Shown here: piece by piece, positions 48,218 through 57,520 of the stretch
How positions within the stretch are numbered: position 1 is the first letter of the stretch
Layout of the letters: every line of letters begins with the position of its first letter
Source: Nematocida parisii ERTm1
Lineage: Eukaryota > Microsporidia
Assembly (NCBI RefSeq): GCF_000250985.1
Contig: NW_013524650.1
Location: forward strand, 156,638-220,637
Direction of reading: 5' to 3'
Length of the DNA: 64,000 bases
Notes under the pieces: model-generated
What the model saw: the letters and a program-made list of their open reading frames with translations, nothing else
Databases searched by the model: none
Told to the model about the DNA's origin: nothing
Translations under genes and position numbers: made by a program

Positions 48218-48898
48218 TTACTTCTCCGTGTATATAAGTCCATTCTGTATGAGTACATCATAATTTAATAAAATCAGAACAGATGCGGACATGTACGCAG
48301 TGCAGTATAAATAATAAGTAATACCATAGCGATACTCCTCATCTGTGATTAATGACTTATTAAACACTTCTATTATATTCAACCTACGCTGAGTGTTCTC
48401 CGTATAATCCAACCCTATAATCATAGTTATAAGATTAATCACTATAAAAATAATATTCATCCATTTAACCCATACACGCGTACATATAAAGAAGTACATT
48501 ATTATAATAATACCACAGGCACATAACACTTCTATCACACACTGTATAATATACGTAAGTGTATTTAATAAGCAATCAATAGACTGTTTATATAGTATAG
48601 ATCTATGACGGGTTATACTGTATACGTATAAGGGTATACTAAACAGCATAACATCAGCACACATAACTATCATACACACTTTAACCGTATAAAACCCAAA
48701 TGCTTCACTATCCCTATCCAGTAATAAGAATATTATGCTCAGGAATGTAAAATTAGAATATATCAGTAAGTACGCTATCTGTATTGGTATTATTATTAAA
48801 GAATACATGAATTGTAATCTACTTATACAATTCCTGTGTATTTCTACTATTAAATTATTCGGGTTATATCGGGTTATATTATATTCTGTATTATCCAT
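48218..48898 (-). CDS. Polytopic membrane protein, unknown
   Basis: 226 aa, about five TM helices (about 30-60, 70-95, 110-140, 145-165, 195-215). The first codons overlap a CGGGTTATATCGGGTTATA motif pair (48859-48879), which encodes part of MDNTEYNITRYNPNN. No family recognised. Confidence 0.6.
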   Translation of the reverse strand: MDNTEYNITRYNPNNLIVEIHRNCISRLQFMYSLIIIPIQIAYLLIYSNFTFLSIIFLLLDRDSEAFGFYTVKVCMIVMCADVMLFSIPLYVYSITRHRSILYKQSIDCLLNTLTYIIQCVIEVLCACGIIIIMYFFICTRVWVKWMNIIFIVINLITMIIGLDYTENTQRRLNIIEVFNKSLITDEEYRYGITYYLYCTAYMSASVLILLNYDVLIQNGLIYTEK

Positions 48899-49065
48899 AA
48901 AAATATTTCAAGTTCATTCTTCTTATATACTTATTATACTTATCAAAATGATAAGGCTGTTAATAAAATTAGGATTATTAAAAATATATAAATAATTACA
49001 CATTATGCAATAAGTTGTAAAGAAGTTCACTGGCGAGTATTTTATGAGCAAATAAATATTTTTTT

Positions 49066-49374
49066 ATGAAGGAGAGGAAGCCAAATTTTATACGAGAAAT
49101 ACGTATGCTTATGTACTCACTTGGAGACGCGGCAAATCCAAGGCTTGATTCAGCCACTGTGATACACGATTATTTATGCCATTATTTAACGAATATTCTA
49201 AAGAAGGCCAAAAACGTATCTAAGTCAAGGGGGAGGACCAAGACGGACGATCTTATGTATACCATAAAAAGGGACAGAAGGAAGTATACGAGAGCAAAAG
49301 AACTATTAGTAACAAATGAAGAATTAAAGAAAGCCAGGAAACCATTTGAGTACGATGCAATTGAGAAGGAATAA
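49066..49374 (+). CDS. TAF13: TFIID subunit TAF13
   Basis: 102 aa, nearly all histone fold. FIREIRMLMYSLGDAANPRLDSATVIHDYLCHYLT, then KKAKNVSKSRGRTKTDDLMYTIKRDRRKYTRAKELL, matches TAF13's FxxElrxMMYgfGD and RxKVxDI(xx)xIRKDpxKxxRxxELL. TAF13 pairs with TAF11 in the TFIID core. The ATG directly follows ATATTTTTTT. Confidence 0.9.
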   Translation: MKERKPNFIREIRMLMYSLGDAANPRLDSATVIHDYLCHYLTNILKKAKNVSKSRGRTKTDDLMYTIKRDRRKYTRAKELLVTNEELKKARKPFEYDAIEKE

Positions 49375-49379
49375 GCAAG

Positions 49380-49880
49380 TATAAGGTATAAGCAGTGTAT
49401 AAGGTCTAAGCAGTGTATAAGCACAGAAGGATCAGGGTATACAATAATAAATATAAGCAGTGTATAAGCAGTGTATAAGTGATAAGTAAGTATAAGCAGT
49501 GTATAAGTGATAAGTAAGTATAGGTATATGTAGTGTATATGTATAGTAGTATGTAGTATATGTATAGTAGTATAGGTATAAGCAGTGTATAAGTGATAAG
49601 TAAGTATAGGTATATGTAGTGTATATGTATAGTAGTATAGGTATAAGTAGTGTATAAGTGATAATATACGTACTAGTAGTATGTAGTATAAGGTATACAT
49701 AAGTAGTATGTATGTATATAAGTATAAGTAAGAGATATAAGCAGTGTATATGTAGTACTAGTAGTATATATATATATAAGTATATATCTGTGTCTGTATA
49801 TAATATTAGTACTAGTAGTATATATGTATAAGTAGTGTATATAGTATATGTATATGTGTATAAGTATATCTGTGTGTGCT
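49380..49880 (+). repeat. Minisatellite GTATAAGCAGTGTATAAG...
   Basis: About 500 bp of imperfect tandem repeats built from GTATAAGCAGTGTATAAG and GATAAGTAAGTATAGGTATATGTAGTGTATATG units, degenerating rightwards to GTATATA runs. It separates TAF13 from PDHB. No gene within. Confidence 0.7.
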
Positions 49881-49882
49881 GG

Positions 49883-49906
49883 TATAACCCGATATAACCC
49901 TAAATT
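49883..49906 (+). promoter_or_regulatory. TAACCCGATATAACCC motif upstream of PDHB
   Basis: GGTATAACCCGATATAACCCTAAAT, two TAACCC half-sites 10 bp apart, about 40-60 bp before the PDHB start. It is the same motif found at many gene ends and starts in the window. Confidence 0.4.
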
Positions 49907-49941
49907 TAATTACATATATAAGGTAAATTATGTTTATTTTC

Positions 49942-50949
49942 ATGAAGAGTAAAATATCAGAGGTCATACAGAAAGTGCTTGGACAAGAACTAGAAAGGGA
50001 TAATGACGTATACATTATTGGTGAGGAAGTGGGTGTATACGGTGGTGCATATCAGTGCACAGCAGGTCTTTTAGATAAATTCGGGTCATCCCGTGTGATT
50101 GACACTCCAATTTCTGAAATTGGGTTTACAGGTTTAGCTGTGGGATCTGCCTTTATGGGGCTTAAACCCGTGTGTGATTTTATGTCATTCAGTTTCGCAT
50201 TACAGTCCATGGACCACATAATCAACTCAGCTGCAAAGACTCTTTATATGTCAGGCGGAAGAATAAAGTGTCCGATCGTATTCCGTGGTCCAAATGGGTA
50301 TGCGTACGGTGTGGGTGCACAGCATACGCAGGATTTCAGTGGATTCTTCTCAGCCATACCCGGATTAAAAGTAGTCATCCCGTACTCAGCAAGGGACTTT
50401 GCTGGCCTGCTCAGGAGTGCCATACGTGACCCTAACCCAGTGATTGTCTTAGAGAATGAAATACTTTACTCACGTGAGGTGGAGTACTTAGAATCAGTGT
50501 ATGATACAGAATTCCTCCTCCCACTGGATAAGTCCATTATTGAAGTGTCTGGTGATGCAGTGACTGTAGTGGGAGTAGGAATAACTGTGGGTGTATGCTT
50601 AGAAGCAGAGAAAGTCCTTAAACAACAGAATATCTCTGTAGAGGTAATTAATGCGATATCAATAAATCCGTTAGATATCCCTACAATTGAGAAATCAGTC
50701 AGTAAGACCAAGAAACTCCTAATTGTAGACTACGCCTGGCCTGAGTGTGGCATTGCCTCTGAAATATCTGCATCTATTTCTTCTCGTTTATTTAGTCATC
50801 TTGATAGTCCTGTTTACACCCTGTGCAGCAAGAAAATACCCACGCCGTATGCAGAAGAATTAGAGAAGTTAATGTATCCCAGTGCAGAGGATGTAGTTTC
50901 ATGTGTACATATGCTACTAGCAAAAATGGAGTATAAGAATAAAGAATAA
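49942..50949 (+). CDS. PDB1: Pyruvate dehydrogenase E1 beta subunit
   Basis: 335 aa from MKSKISEVIQ (an ATG 12 bp earlier is possible). Conserved E1-beta features: IGEEVGVYGGAYQCTAGLL (thiamine-side Glu), DTPISEIGFTGLAVGSAFMG, FMSFSFALQSMDHIINSAAK, and RGPNG...GAQHTQDF. Its partner E1-alpha is not in the window, nor are E2 or E3; microsporidia retain only E1 and are thought to use it for pyruvate decarboxylation to reducing equivalents in or near the mitosome. No targeting sequence is obvious. Confidence 0.95.
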   Translation: MKSKISEVIQKVLGQELERDNDVYIIGEEVGVYGGAYQCTAGLLDKFGSSRVIDTPISEIGFTGLAVGSAFMGLKPVCDFMSFSFALQSMDHIINSAAKTLYMSGGRIKCPIVFRGPNGYAYGVGAQHTQDFSGFFSAIPGLKVVIPYSARDFAGLLRSAIRDPNPVIVLENEILYSREVEYLESVYDTEFLLPLDKSIIEVSGDAVTVVGVGITVGVCLEAEKVLKQQNISVEVINAISINPLDIPTIEKSVSKTKKLLIVDYAWPECGIASEISASISSRLFSHLDSPVYTLCSKKIPTPYAEELEKLMYPSAEDVVSCVHMLLAKMEYKNKE

Positions 50950-51400
50950 CCCACACCTTTACATACTTAAATATATCACGTACACTTATTATAATTAAAT
51001 ATAAAATAACGGTATTTCTTAAAATGGAAATAACAATTAAACCCTGAAATATATTATTATACGCCCATATAACATATAGTGACATGTAGTGACATGTAGT
51101 ATATTCTGGTAATATAATGGTAATATACTATACCATATACTATATACTAACATATACTATATAATATACCATGTACTATATACTTATACTGTCTATACTA
51201 ACATATACTAACATATACCACATACTATATACTTATACTGATATACTATATACTATATATTGTCTCATACCATATACTATATATCGTATACTTATACTGT
51301 CTATACTATATACTACCACATACTATATACTTATACTGTCTATACCACATACCATATACCATGTATCCCCTTATGCTTATACCATATACCATGTATCCCC
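50950..51400. repeat. Minisatellite of TATACTATATACTAACATA type
   Basis: From about 51060, tandem units of CATATACTATATACTTATACTGTC/ACATATACTAACATATACC extend to about 51400, into the 3' end of the neighbouring large-family gene. No gene seen. Confidence 0.65.
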
Positions 51401-54124
51401 TTATGCTTTACGGTTATTAACTATTTCCTCACATAAATGAATGATTATACTAACCTGATCAATCGTATCCACTGGTACGGATGTATCTTTAAGTGACTCT
51501 TTCAGTCTGTATAAGCATGTAAGTGATTCTTGGGTTAATCCTGTTGTATCCATATACTCTAACATATCACAGAAGAACTGTCCATTAGTTAATAAGACTA
51601 TTTCCTGTATAAGGCTAGTCTGTTCTGGTTTATGCATTACCATGTAAATCATCCACATATAAAATACTACTGTATTAATAATACGATCATTTGGAGTGTA
51701 GTACAGTCTAAGTACTTCAGCTAGTTTATGTGCATATCCCATATGATTATATTTAAATATACACAGGAATATCTTCTGATTAAGTCCCTTTATAAGTAAT
51801 GGATTATCCTGGGACAGTTTACTTTTATTCTCTGACTTAATGAACACGTATAACGTATTTATTACTACTTCAGGTACTCCCATTTCTATTACAGAATAGA
51901 ATGTATTTATGTACACTTCTTTATCTATAGCAGTATTATACCAAACCTTCTTTGGTAAGTTTATTTTAGTGTATAAACTCTGTGTTCCTGTGTATACTAC
52001 GCCTTGTAATACACTCCTGCGTATACTTACTGTATTAATACTGTTATTCCCTACTATGTTAGATGTAAACCTGATCATTGGGTGTGTATCTGTCATTGAA
52101 TCATTCTGTGATAGAGTTAAGCACGCTAACACGATTTCATTTGATTTTATCACTGTATCTATCTTATACACCAATAATAATCTGTTCATGTTCTGGTACT
52201 TATTATTAATTACATCTAATACGTCATCCTTTATGCTTGTATACGGTGTATAACCCGAATAACCCGAATTCCGTATGAGAGTATCAATATAATTACATAT
52301 AGTGTAATCTATGAATGTATCTGACTCTGTATACGTACTCCTTATACAGCATAATTCAGAATACTCTGTATACGATAAATCATTCGGGTTTATAATCGTA
52401 AAGTATGAATGTCCAGTATATAATAGTATACAGACAGTGGTGCGTATACTATTATACTCATACGTTATGTATAAACTACACATTACATCAGGCTGTCCAT
52501 CTGATCTGCACAGTCTATGCATGTCGTGTATACGTATGTATAAATTCGGGTTATTTGAGATGGTTTTAAGTACGCTTTCTGTGTACGCCGTAATCTGATT
52601 CATGAACTCTGCAGTCATCCCATGTCCCATATCCAATTTATTCCTGAACTCAGTCAAAGTACTCCTATCCGCATTCGGCATGGTCAGCGCAGTGATTAAG
52701 TACAGTGCATTTATAAGTCCAGTTGCAACCTCATTGTTCTCTGATAAGTACATTACGCCTGACTTATGCTTATTTGAAACAACTTTATTCCAATTAATGA
52801 GCATCTCCATGCTGGATGACTCTACAGGCACTTTATACATATGAAAGAACTCAATCAGTTCAGGTAATGGATCACTTAAATGATCTGTCGTGTACTCTTT
52901 CTTATACGGATCGTACATCATACAGCACATTAACCCAAGCACTGCTGTCTCACAACAATTAGTAAAGTATTTAATGTACTCCCCACTGCACTTCTCCGTA
53001 TACGCATTATACTTTGGTATTTTACTGTACATGGGCAGTTCTTCTGCTGAATAGAATGGGAGTATACACGCACTCTCTTTAATTGTCTTAATCCTGTGAA
53101 GAGTATTTATACGGGACATGCCTGAATTTCCTGTGCTCAGCCTGATAAAGCATTTATTAAACACGGCCTGCACTTTTTTTATTTTTTTCGGGTTAGTCGG
53201 GCTTGAATTTTTATTCATTTTTATCCCTAACTGGTCATTTAATAGTTCAAACACAGCCGTAATGAATCCCTCCACATCAGTCCCATTATCAATGAACTCG
53301 AATACGTACGCTTGTATTAAGAACTGTACACTGTCCATGAAATTCCCATTTTTAAACCCGTTATGATCAACTGGCTCTGCAAGGACCCGGCCCTTTTTAA
53401 GGAATGAACTGTCCCTGTGCCGTATGAAGAATTCAATAATACTCTTGGCTTCACTCTGTAAGATATCCTCATACTTACTATTAGACGGATTATACCCAGG
53501 GACGTATAGACTAACTGTGAAGTATTCATAAGACACATCTGTATCTGTTAGTATAAGGTTATAATCATTATCTGACTGTATGCACTGTATGGGTACGTCC
53601 ACTCCCTCTGATAATAATAAGAGTGCTGCCAGTATATAATTAGAGTATGCTTTCACTGGTGGGTACTTCATGAACCTAATGAATGAGTCAAACCTGCCTG
53701 CTTCAATGGTTACGTATATGTCATTTAACCCAAACATTTGAATTAGTTTATTATGGTAGTCTACTGTATACCTTCTTAATTTTTCGTATTCCTGGTCTGT
53801 ATTAGCCTTATTACTAGTATAACTGTGTACTGTATCATTCTTTTTCTTTCTTTTATGTGTATATGCTGTACTTGAGTTATTCTCTGTGGTTAGTGCGTAA
53901 TTGATATCAATTTCATGTGAGAAGAGTCTTTTATTGTACACGTATCCATTTTTATGGTAGATGTATCCTCTGGTTAAGTTAAGTGGTCCTTCTGGGTTTA
54001 TTACTAGTGTGTTACCTTCTGTATCTGTGTATGTAAGTTTATGGAGTGATTTTAATTCATCTAATCCTATCCTTGCGTATAATTCAGTAATGATCATTAC
54101 CTGAAATATCCAGTATACTCTCAT
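51401..54124 (-). CDS. Large-gene-family protein, 907 aa
   Basis: 907 aa. The N-terminus MRVYWIFQVMIITELYARIG acts as signal peptide or anchor. The helical ectodomain shares with the 976-aa neighbour FSHEIDINYAL/FSCWMDVDYSV, the LLLLSEGVDVPI block, FLIQAYVFEF, the D-x-YK-x-EYT box, NWNKVV and other segments, so the two are tandem paralogs; the 713-aa gene is a third member. The coding sequence contains the motif pair TAACCCGAATAACCCGAA (52250-52269), translated as part of SGYSGYTP. Function unknown; exported or host-contact proteins are inferred from family distribution. Confidence 0.8.
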   Translation of the reverse strand: MRVYWIFQVMIITELYARIGLDELKSLHKLTYTDTEGNTLVINPEGPLNLTRGYIYHKNGYVYNKRLFSHEIDINYALTTENNSSTAYTHKRKKKNDTVHSYTSNKANTDQEYEKLRRYTVDYHNKLIQMFGLNDIYVTIEAGRFDSFIRFMKYPPVKAYSNYILAALLLLSEGVDVPIQCIQSDNDYNLILTDTDVSYEYFTVSLYVPGYNPSNSKYEDILQSEAKSIIEFFIRHRDSSFLKKGRVLAEPVDHNGFKNGNFMDSVQFLIQAYVFEFIDNGTDVEGFITAVFELLNDQLGIKMNKNSSPTNPKKIKKVQAVFNKCFIRLSTGNSGMSRINTLHRIKTIKESACILPFYSAEELPMYSKIPKYNAYTEKCSGEYIKYFTNCCETAVLGLMCCMMYDPYKKEYTTDHLSDPLPELIEFFHMYKVPVESSSMEMLINWNKVVSNKHKSGVMYLSENNEVATGLINALYLITALTMPNADRSTLTEFRNKLDMGHGMTAEFMNQITAYTESVLKTISNNPNLYIRIHDMHRLCRSDGQPDVMCSLYITYEYNSIRTTVCILLYTGHSYFTIINPNDLSYTEYSELCCIRSTYTESDTFIDYTICNYIDTLIRNSGYSGYTPYTSIKDDVLDVINNKYQNMNRLLLVYKIDTVIKSNEIVLACLTLSQNDSMTDTHPMIRFTSNIVGNNSINTVSIRRSVLQGVVYTGTQSLYTKINLPKKVWYNTAIDKEVYINTFYSVIEMGVPEVVINTLYVFIKSENKSKLSQDNPLLIKGLNQKIFLCIFKYNHMGYAHKLAEVLRLYYTPNDRIINTVVFYMWMIYMVMHKPEQTSLIQEIVLLTNGQFFCDMLEYMDTTGLTQESLTCLYRLKESLKDTSVPVDTIDQVSIIIHLCEEIVNNRKA

Positions 54125-54286
54125 TATGGTAATATTAAAATTTTTTAATAATTAATATATTACCATACAGGGAATAACATGAATTTAGTAATTTAATAAT
54201 TTAACGGTTATTTATGTAATTTAGTAATTTAAGTAATTTAATGATTTAACGGTTATTTAACGGTCATTTAGTAATTTAACGGTTAT
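54125..54286. repeat. Short tandem repeat between large-family genes
   Basis: Units of ATTTAGTAATTTAACGGTTATTTAACGGTC repeat 3-5 times from about 54170 into the stop region of the 976-aa gene. Confidence 0.65.
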
Positions 54287-57217
54287 TTAACGGTCATCTA
54301 AGAATAAATTTGCTTCTAATAGGTTCATCCCCTCTTCCTGCTGTTTTACACTGTACTTGAATAATAATGCAGAAAGTACTTTATCGTACTTAGACTTATT
54401 CTCACTCCCTCTACAAAGAACATCCTTTATTGATGAAAGTGCATCAATCGCATTCTTATAGTATTTAGATGGACTTGATCTTTTAAACCCTAAATGTACA
54501 GGCATACTTTCATTGATTCCCTCATAAATAGGCTGTATTATACTTATATTCTTATTATACTGGCAGTGTATGCATATAAGTGACAGTAAAAGAGTATTAA
54601 CAGTCTCCTCACAGTTATAATCAGGATAGTTCACTTTAAGTGCCCTTATATCATCAATAATTTGGTTTATGTACTTAACCGTCCTGCACCGTACAGTTAT
54701 AAATTCAAATATAAGCACTCTAGTGACAATCCTGCTACTATCCAGTATATAATCCAATGTGTACAAGAATGGGCATGGCTTAACTGATAATAAATACTTC
54801 AACCAGGACACAAATACGTGCACTGTCTTAGTATCTAATAACTTATTGATAATAATGGATATCTCATGATGATAAAATTCAACTGCTGGGTATACAGTAG
54901 TACTTATACTGATCCTTGAATAATACTCCTTATCCGCACCACAGTGTATAATAGTAGTAAAGAAAGTGTTCCGTATAGATGTATTATTAAATGGGATACT
55001 TCCCAGTATATTAGATACTAAATTAATAGCACCAGTACACATTGCCTTATTAATCCCTAAACATTCCAGTAGTATATCCCTTATTAATAATAATTTATAT
55101 CTAGTGCTCTGTATCTTATACACTACTAGTATTGGGTTTATGTACATATTCATGGGACAGGGTACTTTTTTATTCAGCCAGTCACTCATTTTAAGGTTTA
55201 ATTCGTTAAAGTATACATTATCGTATTGTACAGATACGTGATTTACGTAATGAAGTACTAATTGCTGCATATACGCTGGCTTTAATAAGTTCAATTTAAT
55301 GGTTTCTGTTTTAATGGATGTTTTATGGGAGTGTAGTAATGGTTGTACTGGTGCCTTACGAAAATCAATTCTAGTCTGTGCCCTGTATATACTTATGAAT
55401 ACTGATTCTTCAACCTCATTCATTCTATAATGTACGATCATATCCATGAATAAGTCAGGTCTGTTGATTTGTGACTTATTCAGTAGAGTCCATAAGAATC
55501 CTATCCTTATGTTCTTATTCACTGAGAGTGCCTTGAATAATTCTTTAATGTACTGCTGTAACTCTGAAGAATCCTCTGCTGGCAGTTTATTATTTCTCTT
55601 GATGGTTTCTATGAACTTATTGATTCTAGGCTTATGCTCATCAAATATGCCTGCTACTTCTGTGATTACGCACAGGGTATTAATCACTCCCAGATCCAGC
55701 TGGTTCTTATTAGGCCTGGCATAGCAAATATACGGGTTATTCAGGTCTGCCACTACTTTATTCCAATTATTATGTATACCTTCTGTTGTCATATCGAACA
55801 TATACTTATACTTATTAAAGAACTCCTTTAACTCCTTGGATGCATTTGGTATGTGGCTTACTGTATACTCCTGTTTATACTGGTCGTATGCAAAACAGCA
55901 GAATAAGCATAAAAGTACTGTTTCTACACTATTAACCCGATCAGGCAGGTGGTTTCTTGTTTTTAAGTCTGTGTATACGGCATTATCCTTTTTTATGGAT
56001 AAATTTAGAAAGTCTTCAGTGATTCTTTCCAGTCTGTGTACGGTTTTATTATGAAATTTAAATGTAGTGATTGGGAATATTTGTGCCTTATGCTCAAACG
56101 GCAGCACTCTAAGCCGGTTCAAGACCAAGCTTGCTATACCAACTGACTCGTAGTACTGTGCACCAGGCGTATCCATGCCGTACGGGATGAAGTAAGAATT
56201 GAAGATATTCAGTGCCTTGGCCCTAAACTTCTTATTTATACTGTGCTGTATACACTCCCTAAGCATATCAAACACTGTAACACAGAATAAAACCGTACTC
56301 TCCACGCTTTCCATATAATCAAATATGTACGACTGTATGAGGAACTGAAGCGTGCACAGGAATCCGCCTGATTTAAACACGCCATAAGGCATTTGCCCAT
56401 TAAATAATGCACTGCACTGTAAACACCAATTATTATGGTTATCTATAAAGAACTGGATAGTATCCACGACTCCACTTGAATTTCGGGTTATTTCGGGTTC
56501 TTGTTTATTACCGTGTGCACAGGCACCACTTAAACTAATGCGGAAGTGTTCTGCGTCCTTGCTTAAATCCTTCAGCACAAGAATTTCCGAACTATCCTCC
56601 AATCGTGTTATGCTCAGTGGGACGCTCAGCCCCTCAGATAACAGCAATAATCCAGCAAGGATCCTGTACTTGTCCGTATCTGTGCACTTATTAAGCAGGG
56701 CGTACAAGGAGTCTTCTTTGTCTGTGTGTATGCTTAAGTACCCCTCTGCTGATGGGAATAAGTTTATAACCATCTGGTGGTACTCGACTAACTTCTTCTC
56801 ATACTCATCCTGTGCTAATTTACGATGCACTCCATCCCGACCGTAATTCCGTGCGTATTCGTATACGGGAGTACGCCCTCCTGAATTATTCAGCCATACG
56901 CTGTAGTCTACATCCATCCAGCAGGAGAACATCCTTATATTATACATGAACCCACAGGTGTACCATAAAAAGCCCCTTAATGGGGATAATCCTCCATCTG
57001 GGTTTATCATTCTAATTATATCTTGGTCCTGCAGTACTGTCCGGTGCACTTCTCTTGTTTCTTCTACAGTAATCCGTCCACATACGCTCTGAATAAGTAT
57101 TAGTATACGCAGTACTGTAATAATCTTATTACTGCATAACCCGACATAACCCGGTTTATCCTTAAATTTCTTTGATAATTTCAGGCAGTCCCTGCACTCT
57201 GTCAAATATGCACGCAT
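54287..57217 (-). CDS. Large-gene-family protein, 976 aa
   Basis: 976 aa. A hydrophobic segment follows a basic N-terminus (about 31-48, KIITVLRILILIQSVCG). The ectodomain contains LLLLSEGLSVPL, FLIQSYIFDY, DQYKQEYT, NWNKVV and other segments shared with the 907-aa gene 160 bp downstream. A TAACCCGACATAACCCGG motif pair (57134-57153) lies in codons 20-27 and encodes KPGYVGL, the same pentapeptide (GYVGL) as an unrelated motif in the reductase at 63174-63192. Function unknown. Confidence 0.8.
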   Translation of the reverse strand: MRAYLTECRDCLKLSKKFKDKPGYVGLCSNKIITVLRILILIQSVCGRITVEETREVHRTVLQDQDIIRMINPDGGLSPLRGFLWYTCGFMYNIRMFSCWMDVDYSVWLNNSGGRTPVYEYARNYGRDGVHRKLAQDEYEKKLVEYHQMVINLFPSAEGYLSIHTDKEDSLYALLNKCTDTDKYRILAGLLLLSEGLSVPLSITRLEDSSEILVLKDLSKDAEHFRISLSGACAHGNKQEPEITRNSSGVVDTIQFFIDNHNNWCLQCSALFNGQMPYGVFKSGGFLCTLQFLIQSYIFDYMESVESTVLFCVTVFDMLRECIQHSINKKFRAKALNIFNSYFIPYGMDTPGAQYYESVGIASLVLNRLRVLPFEHKAQIFPITTFKFHNKTVHRLERITEDFLNLSIKKDNAVYTDLKTRNHLPDRVNSVETVLLCLFCCFAYDQYKQEYTVSHIPNASKELKEFFNKYKYMFDMTTEGIHNNWNKVVADLNNPYICYARPNKNQLDLGVINTLCVITEVAGIFDEHKPRINKFIETIKRNNKLPAEDSSELQQYIKELFKALSVNKNIRIGFLWTLLNKSQINRPDLFMDMIVHYRMNEVEESVFISIYRAQTRIDFRKAPVQPLLHSHKTSIKTETIKLNLLKPAYMQQLVLHYVNHVSVQYDNVYFNELNLKMSDWLNKKVPCPMNMYINPILVVYKIQSTRYKLLLIRDILLECLGINKAMCTGAINLVSNILGSIPFNNTSIRNTFFTTIIHCGADKEYYSRISISTTVYPAVEFYHHEISIIINKLLDTKTVHVFVSWLKYLLSVKPCPFLYTLDYILDSSRIVTRVLIFEFITVRCRTVKYINQIIDDIRALKVNYPDYNCEETVNTLLLSLICIHCQYNKNISIIQPIYEGINESMPVHLGFKRSSPSKYYKNAIDALSSIKDVLCRGSENKSKYDKVLSALLFKYSVKQQEEGMNLLEANLFLDDR

Positions 57218-57304
57218 TCTTTATCTAAAATTAAAAACACTTTTATACCCGAATTTATCCATGCTTAGTATACCTTATAAGTACGCACAGTAACTTACAT
57301 ATTT
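57218..57304. other. Spacer before 5S rRNA
   Basis: About 90 bp between a minus-strand CDS start and the 5S gene; nothing else seen. Confidence 0.4.
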
Positions 57305-57419
57305 GTGCGGCCATATGCCTGCGTACACACCAGAACCCGTTCGATCTCTGAAGTTAAGCGCGTGACAGCTTTGATAGTACTGCGATGGGAGACCGCGTGG
57401 GAACACAGAGTGCTGCACT
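57305..57419 (+). rRNA. 5S ribosomal RNA
   Basis: About 115 nt with paired ends (GTGCGGC / GCTGCAC), the internal control regions of 5S genes (GAAGTTAAGCGCGT box A-like and CGATGGGAGACCGCGTGGGAA box C-like), and a T-rich terminator CACTTTTTATA directly after. The conserved loop A/B core CCCGTTCGATCTCTGAAGTTAAGC is recognisable. Single copy in this window, transcribed by Pol III. Confidence 0.92.
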
Positions 57420-57432
57420 TTTTATAATACTA
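57420..57432 (+). terminator. Pol III T-run terminator
   Basis: TTTTTATAATA directly after the 5S 3' end, a standard Pol III termination T-tract. Confidence 0.7.
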
Positions 57433-57520
57433 TACGCAGCACAGTAAATGTACAGTAGCCGTACAGGTACAGCCCGATATAACCCAAATAATAACTAATC
57501 CAGTGCATAATTTATTGTAC

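Noticed and set aside
49380-49880. CRISPR-like array
   Set aside because: Contiguous tandem repeats without unique spacers, in a eukaryotic genome; a minisatellite.
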